64,000 nucleotides of DNA from Tetrahymena thermophila SB210 (GCF_000189635.1 NW_002476262.1:434001-498000); one strand, 5' to 3'. Positions 51,442-64,000 are shown, counted from the stretch's first letter. Translations and numbers: made by a program. Notes: a model not told the origin generated them from the sequence alone.

Positions 51442-52968
51442 AATAATATTTTTAGAATCCTATTTCTTAAAATTGTAATGTTTTGTATAGATTTAAATTT
51501 ACAAGAACTTGTTTATGTTTTTATTAATTTAACTTTATATTGCTTTTGATAATCCTTTTAAAGGCAGTTTGTTGCAAATGAGAAATTTCTTATCAAGAAT
51601 AATTTATTTTTAGTTTATCTTAATTATCAAAATTTATTAGCGATTTTTTATTTAAACAATGTTTTTACACTTCGAAATTTTATCTTAGCCACTCGATGAA
51701 TTTAATTAATTGATGTAAAAGCAAAAATTCTGATAGAAACTGAATTAAGTGTATCGTATTCTTGAAATAGTATGAAAATTTACTTTTTGTCTTTATCTAA
51801 TTAGATTTAATATGTAATTACGCAATTATTTAATTTACTAAATAATAAAAGAAAAGGTGTTTAACTAATTTTTGTAAGCGCTCAAACTCTCTTATTTTAA
51901 ATGATTAATAATTTAAGTAATTGATTTTACTTTTCAAAATGTAATAACAATTTTTTTGAATGGAATGATTAAAGTAGAATAAATTTTACTTTTATTTTTG
52001 TATCTAAATTTTATAACAAGTATTTAATGAAACATCAGCTTTTGATTTGCCTTGAGAATTTATCAATCTATAGATAAAAAACATAAACAAATAAAGAAGT
52101 AGTAAATAAATCCTAAGAATTTATTACTTATGTCTTAGCTTAACTGTAAGTTTTTAAATTTCTTTTTAAATATGATAATTAAAAGAATATTCATAGAAAA
52201 AAGAATAGAAGAAAATTTTATATTTTTTATATATTCTTTAAACAAATAACTATTTATTATTTTTACAATATTTTAAATTATTTTTGAAATGATTCTATTT
52301 TAAAAAACAAAATACCTTTTTTATTGTCAGTTTTATTCAACAAAGTATAAAATTAAAATTTATTTTTGTTTAAAATTTAGATTTTTAAGAGATTCAAATA
52401 ATTTATATAATTGGTGACAAATAGTAATTAATTTGAATTATAAACGTTAATTAAATTTTGTGTAAGATATATTTGAATTATTGTATTGATTTTAATTTAA
52501 TACATTGAAATAAATTTCATAAATTTAAATTTTGATTTTTAATATAAAAAGTAATCAATAAAAACAATAATTGAATTGAATAAATTATATTTTTTTAAAA
52601 TATTTATTAAATATATTAAATATGTTTTTAATTTAGAATAAAAAATTATCAAATTACTTTTTTTCAATGAATCAAAATATTTTTAATTCTTAATTTATTT
52701 AATCTATTTCTCTTTTTACTTAAAATATATAAATCATTTGATATAATCTTTATTAATGTTAAAAGATATAAACAAATGTAAATAATATAAATTAAATTTT
52801 CTTCTAGAAAGCTTTAAAGATGAATCTAAAAAATCCAGGATTATTTTACTTTTTAATAGGTTAGTCATTATTTATTTTATTAAATCTACTTATTAACAAA
52901 AATCAAATTAAAACTAATTATAAATTTTGCTTCGCTAAATGATAAAAATACATTAAAGTCCCTTGCTT
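51442..52968. promoter_or_regulatory. Divergent intergenic region (promoters inferred)
   Basis: 1.5 kb between ABCB copy A (minus) and the Nudix gene (plus). A short ATG-led frame at 52820 (MNLKNPGLFYFL) does not join the Nudix frame by any splice I could find, so it was left out. The rest is A/T-rich. Confidence 0.4.
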
Positions 52969-53862
52969 ATGCTTAGAAAAATATAAAAAAATTTGTAGAA
53001 TTTAGGTGTTATATACAAGTATAAATAATGTTTTTCTGATACCTAAAAGATAATTAGCTTTGAATCAGATTAATGGAACTCAATTCACGTTAATATCAAA
53101 TAGATTCCATAAGAAAAGCAATTATTTAGTAAAATTTTAAAAAATTCAGAATAGCAATGGCTAAGCGATTAAAAAAAAGCAGTTTGGCTAAAAATTAATG
53201 TTGACCAATTAGAAGTATTATAAGAATCTATAAATTTAGGATATAAAATTCATCACGCAACAAGTGAGTATATATTATTAAGTAAATGGCTTTTAGAAGG
53301 ACAAAAAAATAAACTACCAGGATATGCTAGTCATTATGTAGGATGTGGAGGTGCTGTTATTAACTCTAAAAATGAAGTATTAATGGTTTAGGAGAAATAT
53401 GGATATAATACTGGTATATGGAGCTTTCCTGGTGGGAGAGCTGATCCTAACGAAGAGATAAACTAAACTGCAGAAAGAGAAGTATATGAAGAACTTGGTA
53501 TAAAAGTAGAAGCTGTTGATTTGTTACTAGTAAGAGAAAGTACATAATCTATATTTAACAAACCTGATCTATACTTTGCTTTTTTAATGAGACCTGTTGA
53601 ATAAAATCCTGAAATAAAGTTAGATAAAGAAGAGCTAAATAATTATACTTGGATACCTTTATCCAAAATCGACGAATTCATAGCAAAAGAGCGTGTCTCT
53701 ACTTACTATGTTTAAAAAACAATTTTAGATAAAGTAAATTAACTTTACAAATAAGGATTTGACTTTTAAAATGATAGGTTGTCAATAAAAAACAGCTATT
53801 AAAATTATCCAAGAAATGGAACAAATTATATTATGTACTAGTTGAAAAATCCTAAAAATTGA
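52969..53862 (+). CDS. NUDT6-like Nudix hydrolase
   Basis: A single exon of 298 codons from ATG 52969 (MLRKIQKNLQNLGVIYKY) to TGA 53860-53862. The Nudix box G-x5-E-x7-R-E-U-x-E-E-x-G-U is perfect at residues 156-178 (GRADPNEE...REVYEELGI), so divalent-metal pyrophosphohydrolase chemistry is expected. The N-terminal module, with VWLKINVDQLEV, GYKIHHATSEYILLSKWL and LPGYASHYVGCGGAV, is diagnostic of the NUDT6 subgroup, also found in plant NUDT2/7-type enzymes. Substrate is not predictable; related enzymes act on ADP-ribose or NADH. The first 20 residues are basic and amphipathic without acidic residues, which fits a mitochondrial presequence (inference). It lies alone between two minus-strand ABC transporter genes. 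The ATG at 52820 was rejected as start because the frames do not join. Confidence 0.88.
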
Positions 53863-54331
53863 TTATCATATTAATTTATTATTTACATAAAGTCGTTTTC
53901 CTATTTATAATTTACAAATTAATTAAAACTGTAAAAATGATATAAAATAATTACATAATAAAAAATAAATTAAATTAATTTAAAATAAATCCAATAATTT
54001 TTTTTGAATACAATTGAAGGTTTTACTAAATAAATAAATTAATTACTTAGTTTTTATTAATTTTACTCTTTGATATTATTTTGCAAAAATTCATTTTATT
54101 TTTTTTGCTATTTAATTTTTTATTTTTATTTTAATGGGTAAACAAATAATTTTAATTACTTTTACATAAAAAAAATAAGATAAACTGATAATGGTAAAGA
54201 TAATGGTGACAAATTTTTTTAAAAATCTTTAAAAAAGAAAACTGAATATAATAAAAATAAGATAAATTGAAAATAACTAAAAATTATTAATTTTAATTAT
54301 TTTAAAGCATATTTATTCAATAATCTATGCT
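53863..54331. other. Intergenic, between convergent genes
   Basis: A/T-rich spacer between the 3' ends of the Nudix gene and ABCB copy B. No gene was recognised. Confidence 0.5.
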
Positions 54332-57300
54332 TCAATTTGCATTTAGCCTATAGAAATACGATTTGTTAGCCATTAATTAATCGAATGTTCCTTGTTCAAC
54401 AAGTTTACCTTTTTCTATTACAAATATTTAATCACTGTCTTTAATTGTAGAAATTCTATGAGCTACACTTATAGTTGTTTTATCTTTCATAAAATTATTA
54501 AGTGTTTCTTAAACGCTTTTTTCACTTTCAGGATCTAAAGCACTCGTAGCTTCATCTAATAAGAGAATATTTGGGTTTCTAGCAATTGCTCTTGCTATTG
54601 CTATCCGTTATTTTTAACCTCCTGAAAGCTAACTTCCTTTTGGTCCTACTAGCCTTTCAAAACCTTAGCCATAATCATTTTTATTAATTTATGTGTCTTT
54701 TTATTAGAATTAATTAGATTAAATGAAGTTTAAAGCATTTGCTTTTGAAGCTGCTTCTATAATATCTTTTTAAGTGGCCTCTTCTATGTTATACTTTATA
54801 TTTTCTGATATATTACCATTAAATAGAATTGGTTCTTAACTAACAATTCCAAAACTTTTTCTGAATTATTTTAAATCATAGGACTTTAAATCTCTGCCAT
54901 CTATAAGTATTTATCCTTCATAAGTATCGTAAAACCTCATTACTAACTATAGTATAGAAGATTTTCCAGAACCGCTTGGTCCTACGAAAGCCACTTTTTA
55001 GCCTCTCTTAACTGTAAAAGAAAGTTAATCAAATACTTAAGCTTCACGGTTAGGATATTTAAATGAAACATTTTTGAACTCAATATCACCTAAGACACCT
55101 GTTTTTATCAAAGAATTTTCTTTGAGTTGAGATTATTAGATTTCATCTTGAGAGTCTAAAATTTAGAATAAACTTTTGCAGGCATTTTTTGCATTTCCAG
55201 AGTCATTCATAACTTAATTATTATTCCCCGCTCCAAATGCTGCAAACATAATTGCATATACTGATATAAACATATCTTTCATTGAAACACCATAATCTCT
55301 TACAAAGGCAGCTGAGCATATAAAAATTATAGAGTATGTAGCAAACATAACAAATTATGAAAATCCAAACGCCTATATTAAATTAAAATTTTAATTATTT
55401 TATAGCAAATAACAAATTAAATATACCAATCCTGCAGTATTCCCCTTTTTATTTATTGAATTATATGATTTTTACAGTTTCTCATCATAGAATTGTAATA
55501 TTTTTCCTTCATTTGCAAAAGATGCAACAGTTCTTATGTTTGTAACACTTTCCATAATTATAATTCCCGAATCTTTGTAAGCTTCCTCTGATCCTTTACT
55601 AAATCCTTAAACAAATTTAGCTTAAAGTGAACCAGCAATAACCATTAAAGGGCTTACTCCTAATGCAACTAGTGATACTCTCCAAGAAGCAGTAAAAGCA
55701 CACACTAGTCCTGTTATAAATGAAGAAATACTCTAAAACTAAGTTGAGATTACGGTTGAAACTAAACCATTTACTTAATGAGCATTTACAGCTAAATGAG
55801 AGCTTAAGCATCCAGGATTATTTTCTTGCTTATCAAACCACTCGCAAGGCATTATGAGCATTTTTTTATAAACATCTTATCTCAATCTTAATGTTAAGCT
55901 TTCACCAAATCTATTTATTTATTTTTTAAAAATATTTAAAACATTTTTTTTAATCCTAAAATTTTATTTACCTGGTGAAAAAGTATGACTAAAAAGTGCT
56001 AAATACTAAAGCTGCAATTGCTAAAAATACAAACCCCAAAGAGAGCCAATTAGTTCGTTATTTGTAGTCATCAGCTCCAGGATGTGCAAGTGCATCAACA
56101 TATTCTCCTAAAAGAAAACCACTTAGGGGAAAACAAACACCATTTCCAAGAGCAAAAAATATTCCAAAATAAAGTATTATTTTATCAGGTTTATTTATAT
56201 CATGCAATCTTTTGAGCATACTCTTCTCTTGTTACTATAAGATTCTTTTTTCTTCTTTGCTTAAGTTAGTTTATTTGTCAAGCTACTAGTCTTATGTTTC
56301 GTTTTTAAGTTGATACTTAGTAATAGGTTTTTTTAAAGAATCTTGGCACTAGATTTTTACATTAGCTGAATTCTATTCTTCATTTAACTAATTTTCTAAA
56401 TCCTCCTGGTTCTCTTCACTAGCATACCTTTGAATTTGGTTTTTAGCTAGTGATTAAAATTTCCCATTTTAAGCTATCAATTATTCAAAGGTACCTTCTT
56501 CAATAAGCTGACCTTACTGAATAACTAAAATATTATCAGAGTTTTAAACTGTAGAAATTCTATGAGCAATTACAATAGTTGTCCTTCCTTTAGATACTTA
56601 ATCAAGAGTTTATTAAATTGAAATTTCATTTCTTCTATCTAAAGCGCTAGTAGCTTCATCTAAGAGTAATATTTAAGGATTCTTTAAAATAGCTCTTGCT
56701 ATACAAATTCTTTACTTTTAACCTCCTGAAAGTTAGCTTCCTGAATTTCCAACATAAGTATCTAACTTATCTTATAGCATGGAAACGAATTCCCACGCAT
56801 TCGCCTATTAAAGTGCATGAATCATTTCTTATTCGGTTGCATCATCCTTTCCGAATTTTAAATTTTCTCTAATTGTTGTTGCAAATAATACTGGTTCTTA
56901 TCCAACGTAACTTTTTTAAAGTTTAAATTATATTTTCTATTTGAATTATTGTTTAAAATTAATTACCCAATATTTCTTCTGAGCCAGTTGTAATCTAAAT
57001 CTCTGACATCATATCCATCAATAGTTAATTTTCCAGAATCGATATCATAAAATCTAAGTAAAAGCTGCATTATAGTAGATTTTCCACATCCTGATTCACC
57101 CACTATTGCTGTTTTTTAATTAGCTTTTATTTCTAAATTTAAATTTCTTAAAATAGAACTGTCTTTTTTAGATGGATAGTTAAACGAGGCATTATTAAAC
57201 TTAATATTTCCAATAAGATTTTATATAGTTTATGGATTTGAAGGTAAAATAATTTGAGGCTCTCTATCAATTACTTCAAAAATTTTAGCAGCAGCCAATT

Positions 57301-58583
57301 TTCCAGATTAGAATTTTTTAATACAAGGAGCGCCTTATCCAAGTGAAAATCCTCCTAGAATAATAAAAATATTAAAATAATTGCAATAAATAAATCTATA
57401 TATACCTATGATAATAGCGAAAAATATAACGAAAACATCTCCTTAAGTGTAATCTCTATCATATGTAGAATTGTAAATGCTATCACCAACAAGAACAGAT
57501 CCATACCAAAAGCTTAAAGCATAGTCTAAAAACATAGTAGCAAATGTTAATCCTAAAAATAAGAAATTATTTTAGTAATCAAATAAAAAAATAAATGATT
57601 AATTAGTTGGTTGGTTGAAAAAATAAAATACCTAAACCAATACCAGCCCATATTGCATATTTACAAGCTATTTTAAAAGCTTAAACTAATCCAGTTTTGT
57701 AATTTGTGAGCTCAAATTCTTCCCCTGTCAATGATTTAACTGTTTTTATTGCATTAAGTCCTTGTTCTGCCATTCCTCCTGCCTTTTCATAAGAATTAGC
57801 TATTTTTTTTTGTGACATTTAGACAGTTAAGGCAAATGCCAAACCACCTAAAGTTAAGACTGGAAGAGCTGAAGTAGTTATTAATGCCATTTACCATCCT
57901 CTTGCATAACCTACAGCAAATCCACCAATTGTCATACAAATATTCATGATATATGTTGGAACATTTTCGCCAATAGCAATCTATATTAGATTAGTCTCTG
58001 AGGCAATTTTTGATGTTAGCTCATTAAGATTTATGAGATCGAACCACCCAACCTCTTGTCTCAGTATAGCTTTAAAATATTAAATTCTATATCTGATAGA
58101 TTATTTTTCTCCTGCTATAATCCAGCAGCTCATTTAAATCTATAATTTTATAAAAATTAAATGAATTATTTATAACTTTTATAATTTAGTTAAATAACTT
58201 ACCCAACTCAAAATAAAAGTTCCTATACCAATGTATAAAAAGTAAAGGCATTAAGTCTTAGCATTTTCGAACACCTATTAACCAGTTAATTAAGGTCCAA
58301 ATGAATCTGCCATTTCTCCAAAAATTAAGGCAAATAGTGGAAATGCTACTCCATTAGCCATAGCAGCTAAAGCTCCAATAACCATAAAAACAATTTCAGA
58401 TGTTGTAGCATACCTAAACAATTATAAAAATGAAACATTTTTGGTTTTTTAGGTCTAACCTGAACTTTCTTATAAAATTTTTTTATGGTGAGTTTAACTC
58501 TAAATGTCATTTTTTGTTGCAGAATTATTATTTTTATCTGCTAACTTAGAATTAATTTTTACTATTTTATGATTTTAGCTCAT
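54332..58583 (-). CDS. ABCB-type full ABC transporter, copy B
   Basis: ATG at 58583-58581 ([16 protein letters not shown]) to TGA 54334-54332. It has the same TMD-NBD-TMD-NBD order as copy A and is alignable with it along most of the length: TMD1 start [20 protein letters not shown], loop [10 protein letters not shown]-terminus [11 protein letters not shown] versus [14 protein letters not shown]1 keeps [40 protein letters not shown] and IAHRIS. NBD2 has Walker [10 protein letters not shown], the QEPILF Q-loop, a signature and [11 protein letters not shown], and ends VAHRIS, so both sites look active. Five introns sit at the same places as in copy A; one further intron (55373-55426) in TMD2 is absent from copy A. 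The N-terminus and linker are the most diverged parts, which may reflect separate regulation. Confidence 0.9.
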
Positions 58584-60258
58584 TTTTAAATGAATAATAA
58601 TTCTTTTTTAATTTTTTTAAATATTTCTGTTTTATAAATAATTTATTGATTTATATTTATAACATTAAGAAATATTAATAAATATTTAAATAGATTTTTT
58701 ATTTGAGTTTATATTTAATCAGAAAATGTAAATTACTTTCGATTAAGATTAAATCTGATTATTTCTAATTTGAAAGAAATTATAATACTTAGCTTAAAAC
58801 TGATAATAATTTCATCGCTATTCTAATTTTTTCTATTTCAAATGACATAAAATTTCAAATTAATTCTAAAGAGTTTTATCTGAAAAGTTCAAAATAATTT
58901 AATAAAATGAACTTTCATATATCTTCCAACAAAATATTTATAGTTCTATTAAATTTAAATGCATGTATAAATGTATAAGAACTTTTCGATAATTTAATAA
59001 TATAAAATTTATTTATTTATTTGGAATTTAATTTTTAATTTATCTATTTTTTTATAAATTAATTAATTTAATAAATTAAAAATTATGTAAGAATTTAACA
59101 GTATTGCTTTTTTTTTATTGTAAGTTCTGAATTTCTGATAAATTATATGACTATTTTATATGACGCTAAAAACAAATTTTTTTAAAATTTATATCTTATT
59201 TATATTAGAAATCAGCTTTAATTTACTTGATAAATTACTCAAAAAGAATTCAAAAATTTATTAAATTATTTTAATAGAAATTTTTCATTAAATATAAAAA
59301 TTATAAAAAATTCAAATTAGTGAATTTATTATTAAAAAAAAAAAATTTTTATAAATGAAAAGTCATTTTGAATAAAATTAAATTTATTTAAATGATATTA
59401 TTTTTTTAATTCCTTTTGAAATTGATTATTTGTGCAGTTAAAAAGTAAAAACAGGATAACTTTACTTAAGATGACAGTTTTTTATTTGCTAAAAATAAAT
59501 TATTTTTCAATTATGAAATAGGAAAAACTTAACCTGGGAGATAAAAGAAAAATTAAATCTTTTCTTATTTTTGAGAAAATTAAATTAAGAATTCAAGATA
59601 GTAGCAATAGTATGAAAATATTAAATGAAAATAAATTTAATTTTTAATTTACATGTTATCAACATTTTTCATAAAAATTAAAAAAAAAACAGATGATTGA
59701 TTATAAAAAGCAATATTTCTAATTTTACAATAATTTTTTTTAAATGCAATTTATTGTTATGTTGGATGGATGATAAAGATTTTAAATAAATTTTTTATGA
59801 TATTTTAATAAATGTAAAAAATTATTGAAATTTCTAACATTACACTTTGTTTTTGAACTTATTAAAACTGCTAATATGTACATCAGTATTTTAAATGTTT
59901 TATAGATTTTGGTAATATAATTGCACAATTATGCTGTTTAGATAATTTGCTGATAAAGGAGAAATCCAGTAAATTATTCTCTTAAGAATAAACATAAAAT
60001 ATAATTTTTACTGATAGATTTATTATATTATTCATTAATTTTTTCTGAATTGAAAAGTTTTAAATTAATTTAATCAAAATTCAGATAATAAATATCTATC
60101 TATTTTATCATTAACAACTGTATTATGTACACATATAGTGTGTATTTAAGTAATATTGAAATTAAAATTTGATCTTTAAAACTTCAAAAAAAAAATAGAA
60201 GTAATTTGTTCTAAAAGTAATACAAGCAAAAGAATTTATTTATTTATTTGTAAGATTA
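58584..60258. promoter_or_regulatory. Divergent intergenic region (promoters inferred)
   Basis: 1.7 kb between ABCB copy B (minus) and the CK1 gene (plus). It is A/T-rich throughout. No frame, RNA gene or clear element was recognised. Confidence 0.4.
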
Positions 60259-61609
60259 ATGGAAGAGGTTAAAGAAATTCAACCTAGAATTATAGCTAAT
60301 AGATTTGAAATTAAGGAATTGTTAGGAAGTGGTTCGTTTGGAGAAGTATATTTAGGTAAGCTTAAATTAGTATAGATTTGTAAATATTTATGATTCATTT
60401 TATCAAATAAGCATATGATAAGTAATTGAATTAAGAAGTAGGGCTTAAGATAGTAATTAAAACTTTTTACTTCTTTAGAGTAAATTGAACTAATCTTATT
60501 TTAATTTAGGATATAAATGCTGATGAGAATTCTTAATTACCTAGAGAAGCTAAGTTGTTGTAAATTTTCTAAGGAGGAGGTAATTATTACAAATAATTCT
60601 TAAATACATCATTAATTATTCATTGCTAATATTACTAATTTTGTTTATTTTTTAACTATTTTAATAGAAGGAATTCCCAAGCTATTTTGGTCTGGAGTGG
60701 AACAATAAAGTAATAAAAATGTAATTGCGATGGAATTACTGGGCGAAAATCTTGAAAGTTTGTTAGTAAAATGTGGTGGAAAATTTTCATTAAAAACAGT
60801 ATTAATGTTAGCTGATTAAATGGTAATAAATATTACTAATAAACAATTTAAGAAATATATAATTAAAATATGGAATTATTATTACCTATCAAAAATAGAT
60901 TAAAAGGATAGAGTATGTTCATAGCAAGGGATTTGTATATAGAGATTTAAAACCTGAAAATTTTATGATGGGCAAGAAGGGAAAATCATAGCAAGTAGTT
61001 TATTTAATAGATTTTGGTTTAATAAAGAGATATAAAGACCCAAAGACAAATAAGCATATTCCTTTTAGAGATAACAAAGGCCTAATTGGTACAGCTCGTT
61101 ACGCTTCAGTCAATACACATGCAGGATTAGGTATGTATTTACATTTATCATGTATAAATTTTAAAATAATTTATAATTAAGAATAAGGTAGGAGAGATGA
61201 CTTTGAAAGTTTGATATATCTTCTAATTTATTTTCTTAAAGGAAGACTACCCTGGTAAGGAATATTAGCTGAAACTAAAGAAAAGAAATATGAGAAATTA
61301 AAATTACACAAAGCTTCAACAACTAACGAAGTATTATGTGATGGATTACCAAACCAATTTATTCAGTTTTGTAAACTTATACGTGGTCTTAAATTTGAAG
61401 ATTAGCCAAATTATTTTAAGCTTAAGTAAATTTTAAAAGAGTTATTTTTCGAGCTAGGATATTCTTGGGACTATGTTTATGACTGGACTGAATTAAATGA
61501 TGGAATTAATATTAATCACATTAATTAAGTTGATGCCTTGAATGTCAATTAAATGGATAACAACTAATTTATTACTGACAAACAACCTCAATTTATTTGT
61601 TAAATGTGA
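60259..61609 (+). CDS. Casein kinase 1 family protein kinase
   Basis: ATG at 60259 ([19 protein letters not shown]). Four to six exons run to TGA 61607-61609. Kinase landmarks in order are the glycine loop [11 protein letters not shown] (end of exon 1), a short second exon near 60410-60450 with the AYDKQLNQEVGLKI Lys segment, and [27 protein letters not shown], the catalytic loop [13 protein letters not shown] and IDFGLIKRY follow. The CK1-specific [13 protein letters not shown] and [24 protein letters not shown] replace the APE motif of other kinases. After the kinase core there is only a short tail of about 60 polar residues ending QPQFICQM. CK1 kinases are constitutively active Ser/Thr kinases that prefer primed acidic sites, and ciliate genomes carry many copies. 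All key residues (Lys, HRD-type Asp, DFG) are visible, so it should be active. Confidence 0.92.
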
Positions 61610-63463
61610 TTAAGAAAAATGTGATTTTATGAAGGTTTTAAAAATTTTTGAAGTAGATATATAAAAGTTTATACTGATTAAAGACAAAGCTTACTAATTA
61701 AATATATTAAATTAATAAAAACAATAAAAGAAGAATCATTTATAAAAAAATATTTTAAACAGATAGAAGACAAATAAATAAATAATAATTTATGTATAAA
61801 TATAATAATTAATTAATTAAATGTTTAACAATAATTGTATTTAAATATTTTTAAAAGTTGTAAATTTTTAATGATATAAATACTCATAAAATAAGTTATA
61901 GGTATAACCTTTAAAATGAAATTATAGTTGATTTATTAAAAAAACAAAATATATTATTTGAAATATTAAGATTTTTTTTTTTCACCTTTTTTCAAATAAA
62001 TATTAATTGAGATTATTTTTATTTTTATATCCTTAAAAATAAGAAAAAAATTAAGCAAAAGTATAAAAGCCTAAATGATTTTTTCTATGGCAAATTCTTT
62101 ATAATTTTGGTGTATTTATTTAAGTTAAAAATTAATTTTGTTCTTTATTATTGTATAGATAGAGACAAAATAAATTTTGCTCTTCATAAAAATATTTTCA
62201 AAAAATTAAATAGTGAATAAATGAGTGCTAGTAAAAAAAACATTTTATGTTGCTAAAAAAAATAAATTTGAAATTATTATTTTCTGAAGAGTAAATTATA
62301 TTTTAATAAAACTTTAAATATATGGAAGAGAAAGATTAATTTTATATAACAATCTGTTTATTTTTAACCCATTTTGAGCAGAATATGTTTTTAAGACATA
62401 TATTTAATTCTTTTATTTGCATTTAATTATACTTTGATAAATTTTACCAAATATCTTTATTCAAATTTCAATTTTTCTATAATAAATGTATCCTAATCTT
62501 TTGGAAACAACATTTACTTTGAAAATATATTTTTTTATTAGTACTTTATTAATAAATGTAAAAATTAATATCTCTAATACGAAAGTAATCTCTGATAGCA
62601 TTTTTTTACAGGTTAGAATTCTTAAATATAACATATTTATTATATTTAGTTTTCTAATATTAACTAAAAAAGATATATGATATTTGGTAATATTTTAATT
62701 AAATTTTGTAAATTATGTGGTTTGTAAATATTGATTATCATTTTATTAAAGTTAAGATAATGCTCCTTTTTATTTATATTTTGTAAAAAGAACAAAAACT
62801 CCACATCAAAAATAATTAATTGTTTATTAAGCATTAATTTTTTTAATTACTTCAGTTATCGAAATAAAATTATAATTATATTTATTCCAACAAAAGAATA
62901 AATTTGTTCATTTCGTTCTATAAAATTTACTAAGTATGAACAAGATTATTTTTATCAAATGCATTTTAAGGAAAATATTTTTTTATTTTTTAGATTTATT
63001 TGATTATTTATTCCTGTTATTATTTTTTGCTATTGAGATAGCTTTTCAAAACTAATTGAATTGAACGCTTTTTGGTTAGAGGATATATTTTAAGGAGTTT
63101 ATCTTAGTAGTATTTTCAAAATTGTGCATTTTTTTTAATAACAACAAAAGGAAAATAACTTCAATAAACAACAAGACTATGATTCAAAATATTTCTCTTG
63201 CCTATACTGACTAATAAAAAATAATTAATTTAACAAATTAACCAAACAACTTTTAACTATTTGATTTACAATCGATCATCGTTAATTGCAAATCATAAAC
63301 AATAAAAAGAAAATTAATTTACTTATATATTCCGATTTAAACAAAGGATTATTAGAAAGCTAAGAATAATTAAAAGCAAATTTATTATTGGTTATTTTCT
63401 TTGCCTACAGAAGCTCACTTCTATAAGTCCAGCATATCTTATTATTATTACTATAATAGCAGA
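61610..63463. other. Intergenic between plus-strand genes
   Basis: 1.85 kb of A/T-rich DNA with long T runs, the largest gene-free stretch of the window. Short frames in it (for example 62486-62680) have the composition of non-coding DNA. No RNA gene was recognised. Confidence 0.5.
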
Positions 63464-64000
63464 ATGAGTAATACAAATAATAGCTTATAGTAAAGTATAG
63501 ATCCTATTTTAGGCTTCGATCCGTGGTTTTTAAAACCTCCTAAGGAGGCTATGGAGATTAAACACACAGGTAAATTAATGAATAAATAAGTTTTATTAAT
63601 CATTAAAAAAATTGGTTATTTATGAAAAAAATTGCTTTTTTATATGGAGAAATAACTATCTTTGGCCAAAATGTTTGAATTTAATAACTTAATTTCTTTA
63701 TGAACAAAGACTATTACATAAAACACAATGAAAAAAAGAAGGGTAACAGAAAAGTTTATCAAAAAGTACAGTATGATGAATTTGAAACCTAGCATATTGA
63801 GATATTAAAGCAGGAAATGGAAAGATAATAAATTCAAGTACCTCCTGAGTGAATAATTTTATTTTTAAAAACTATAACAAATATATTAAAATATTCTTCA
63901 TTTAAACAGCTGGAAAACAAGCGATTACCTAAAAATGTGCTACTGTGGGCGTTTTGATCTCAAAAAAGATGTGAAGGTATGAATGATTCCATTTAAAATT
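63464..64000 (+). CDS. 5' part of a probable CRAL-TRIO/Sec14-like protein
   Basis: ATG at 63464 (MSNTNNSLQQSIDPILG). Exon 1 ends about 63570, exon 2 spans about 63712-63849 and exon 3 about 63910-63976, where a GT begins the next intron; the gene leaves the window. The joined frame gives PWFLKPPKEAMEIKHTDYY, a helical stretch HIEILKQEMERQ, then PPDWKTSDYLKM and CYCGRFDLKKDVK. The last part fits the start of a CRAL-TRIO N-terminal helix bundle, where LLRFLRARKFDVEKA is typical; this domain precedes a Sec14 lipid-binding fold. The call rests on about 20 residues and is tentative. The reading frame across both introns is consistent, so a real gene is likely. Confidence 0.55.

Noticed and set aside
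52820..52957. ATG-led short exon (MNLKNPGLFYFLIG) ahead of the Nudix gene.
   Set aside because: Splicing at 52858/52957 leads into the wrong frame, and the Nudix frame has its own ATG at 52969 with a whole-codon single exon.
62486..62680. 64-codon plus-strand frame in the last long intergenic region.
   Set aside because: Base composition and residue content match the surrounding A/T-rich spacer, and no homologous motif or splice partner was seen.
1..64000. tRNA, rRNA, CRISPR, transposase and telomere (GGGGTT) signals.
   Set aside because: Read on both strands, no stretch had the required conserved core or repeat pattern.

Overview
The window reads as a stretch of ciliate nuclear genome, most likely macronuclear DNA of Tetrahymena or a close hymenostome relative. 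Base composition is extremely AT-rich. Long conserved reading frames are full of in-frame TAA and TAG at glutamine positions, and only TGA ends them. Introns are GT..AG, AT-rich and mostly about 45-220 nt. That intron size argues against Paramecium, whose introns are about 20-35 nt. Translated with the standard code, every gene shatters into short fragments, so the gene models here were rebuilt with TAA/TAG = Gln. No tRNA, rRNA, CRISPR array, transposon, telomere repeat or chromosome-breakage sequence was recognised.

Layout, left to right. 1-8.6 kb: 3' part of a cyclic-nucleotide-binding-like protein (+), an 864-residue unknown protein (-) and a 223-residue unknown protein (+). 9.6-13.4 kb: two tandem SAM-FHA-FHA genes (+), the first ending in a RING finger. 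13.6-20.2 kb: a 2,116-residue protein (+) whose N-terminus resembles a histone deacetylase without its catalytic residues, followed by Kelch-like segments and a Gln/Asn-rich repeat. 21.2-26.8 kb: a GPI ethanolamine-phosphate transferase (-) and a coiled-coil protein (-). 28.1-33.5 kb: two convergent ciliary genes, radial spoke head protein RSP4/6 (+) and kinesin-9 (-). 34.9-44.0 kb: a very large AT-hook / ankyrin / WGR / PARP protein (+). 44.6-46.4 kb: an intact class I histone deacetylase (-). 47.1-58.6 kb: two tandem full-length ABCB transporters (-) with a NUDT6-like Nudix hydrolase (+) between them. 60.3-61.6 kb: a casein kinase 1 family kinase (+). 63.5 kb to the end: the 5' part of a probable CRAL-TRIO/Sec14-like gene (+).

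The genes do not form operons; each has its own AT-rich flank. Two themes recur. One is chromatin and phosphopeptide or ADP-ribose signalling (HDAC, HDAC-like protein, PARP, FHA proteins, CK1). The other is motile cilia (RSP4/6, kinesin-9). Tandem duplication is visible twice, in the SAM-FHA pair and the ABCB pair. The most unusual objects are the HDAC-like/Kelch fusion and the PARP fusion with a charged insertion inside its catalytic domain.

Limits: exon boundaries were placed by eye from frame continuity, GT/AG and protein-family knowledge. Outer coordinates are reliable where start and TGA were traced in frame. Internal introns are approximate unless stated. Family calls rest on remembered motif patterns, not searches.
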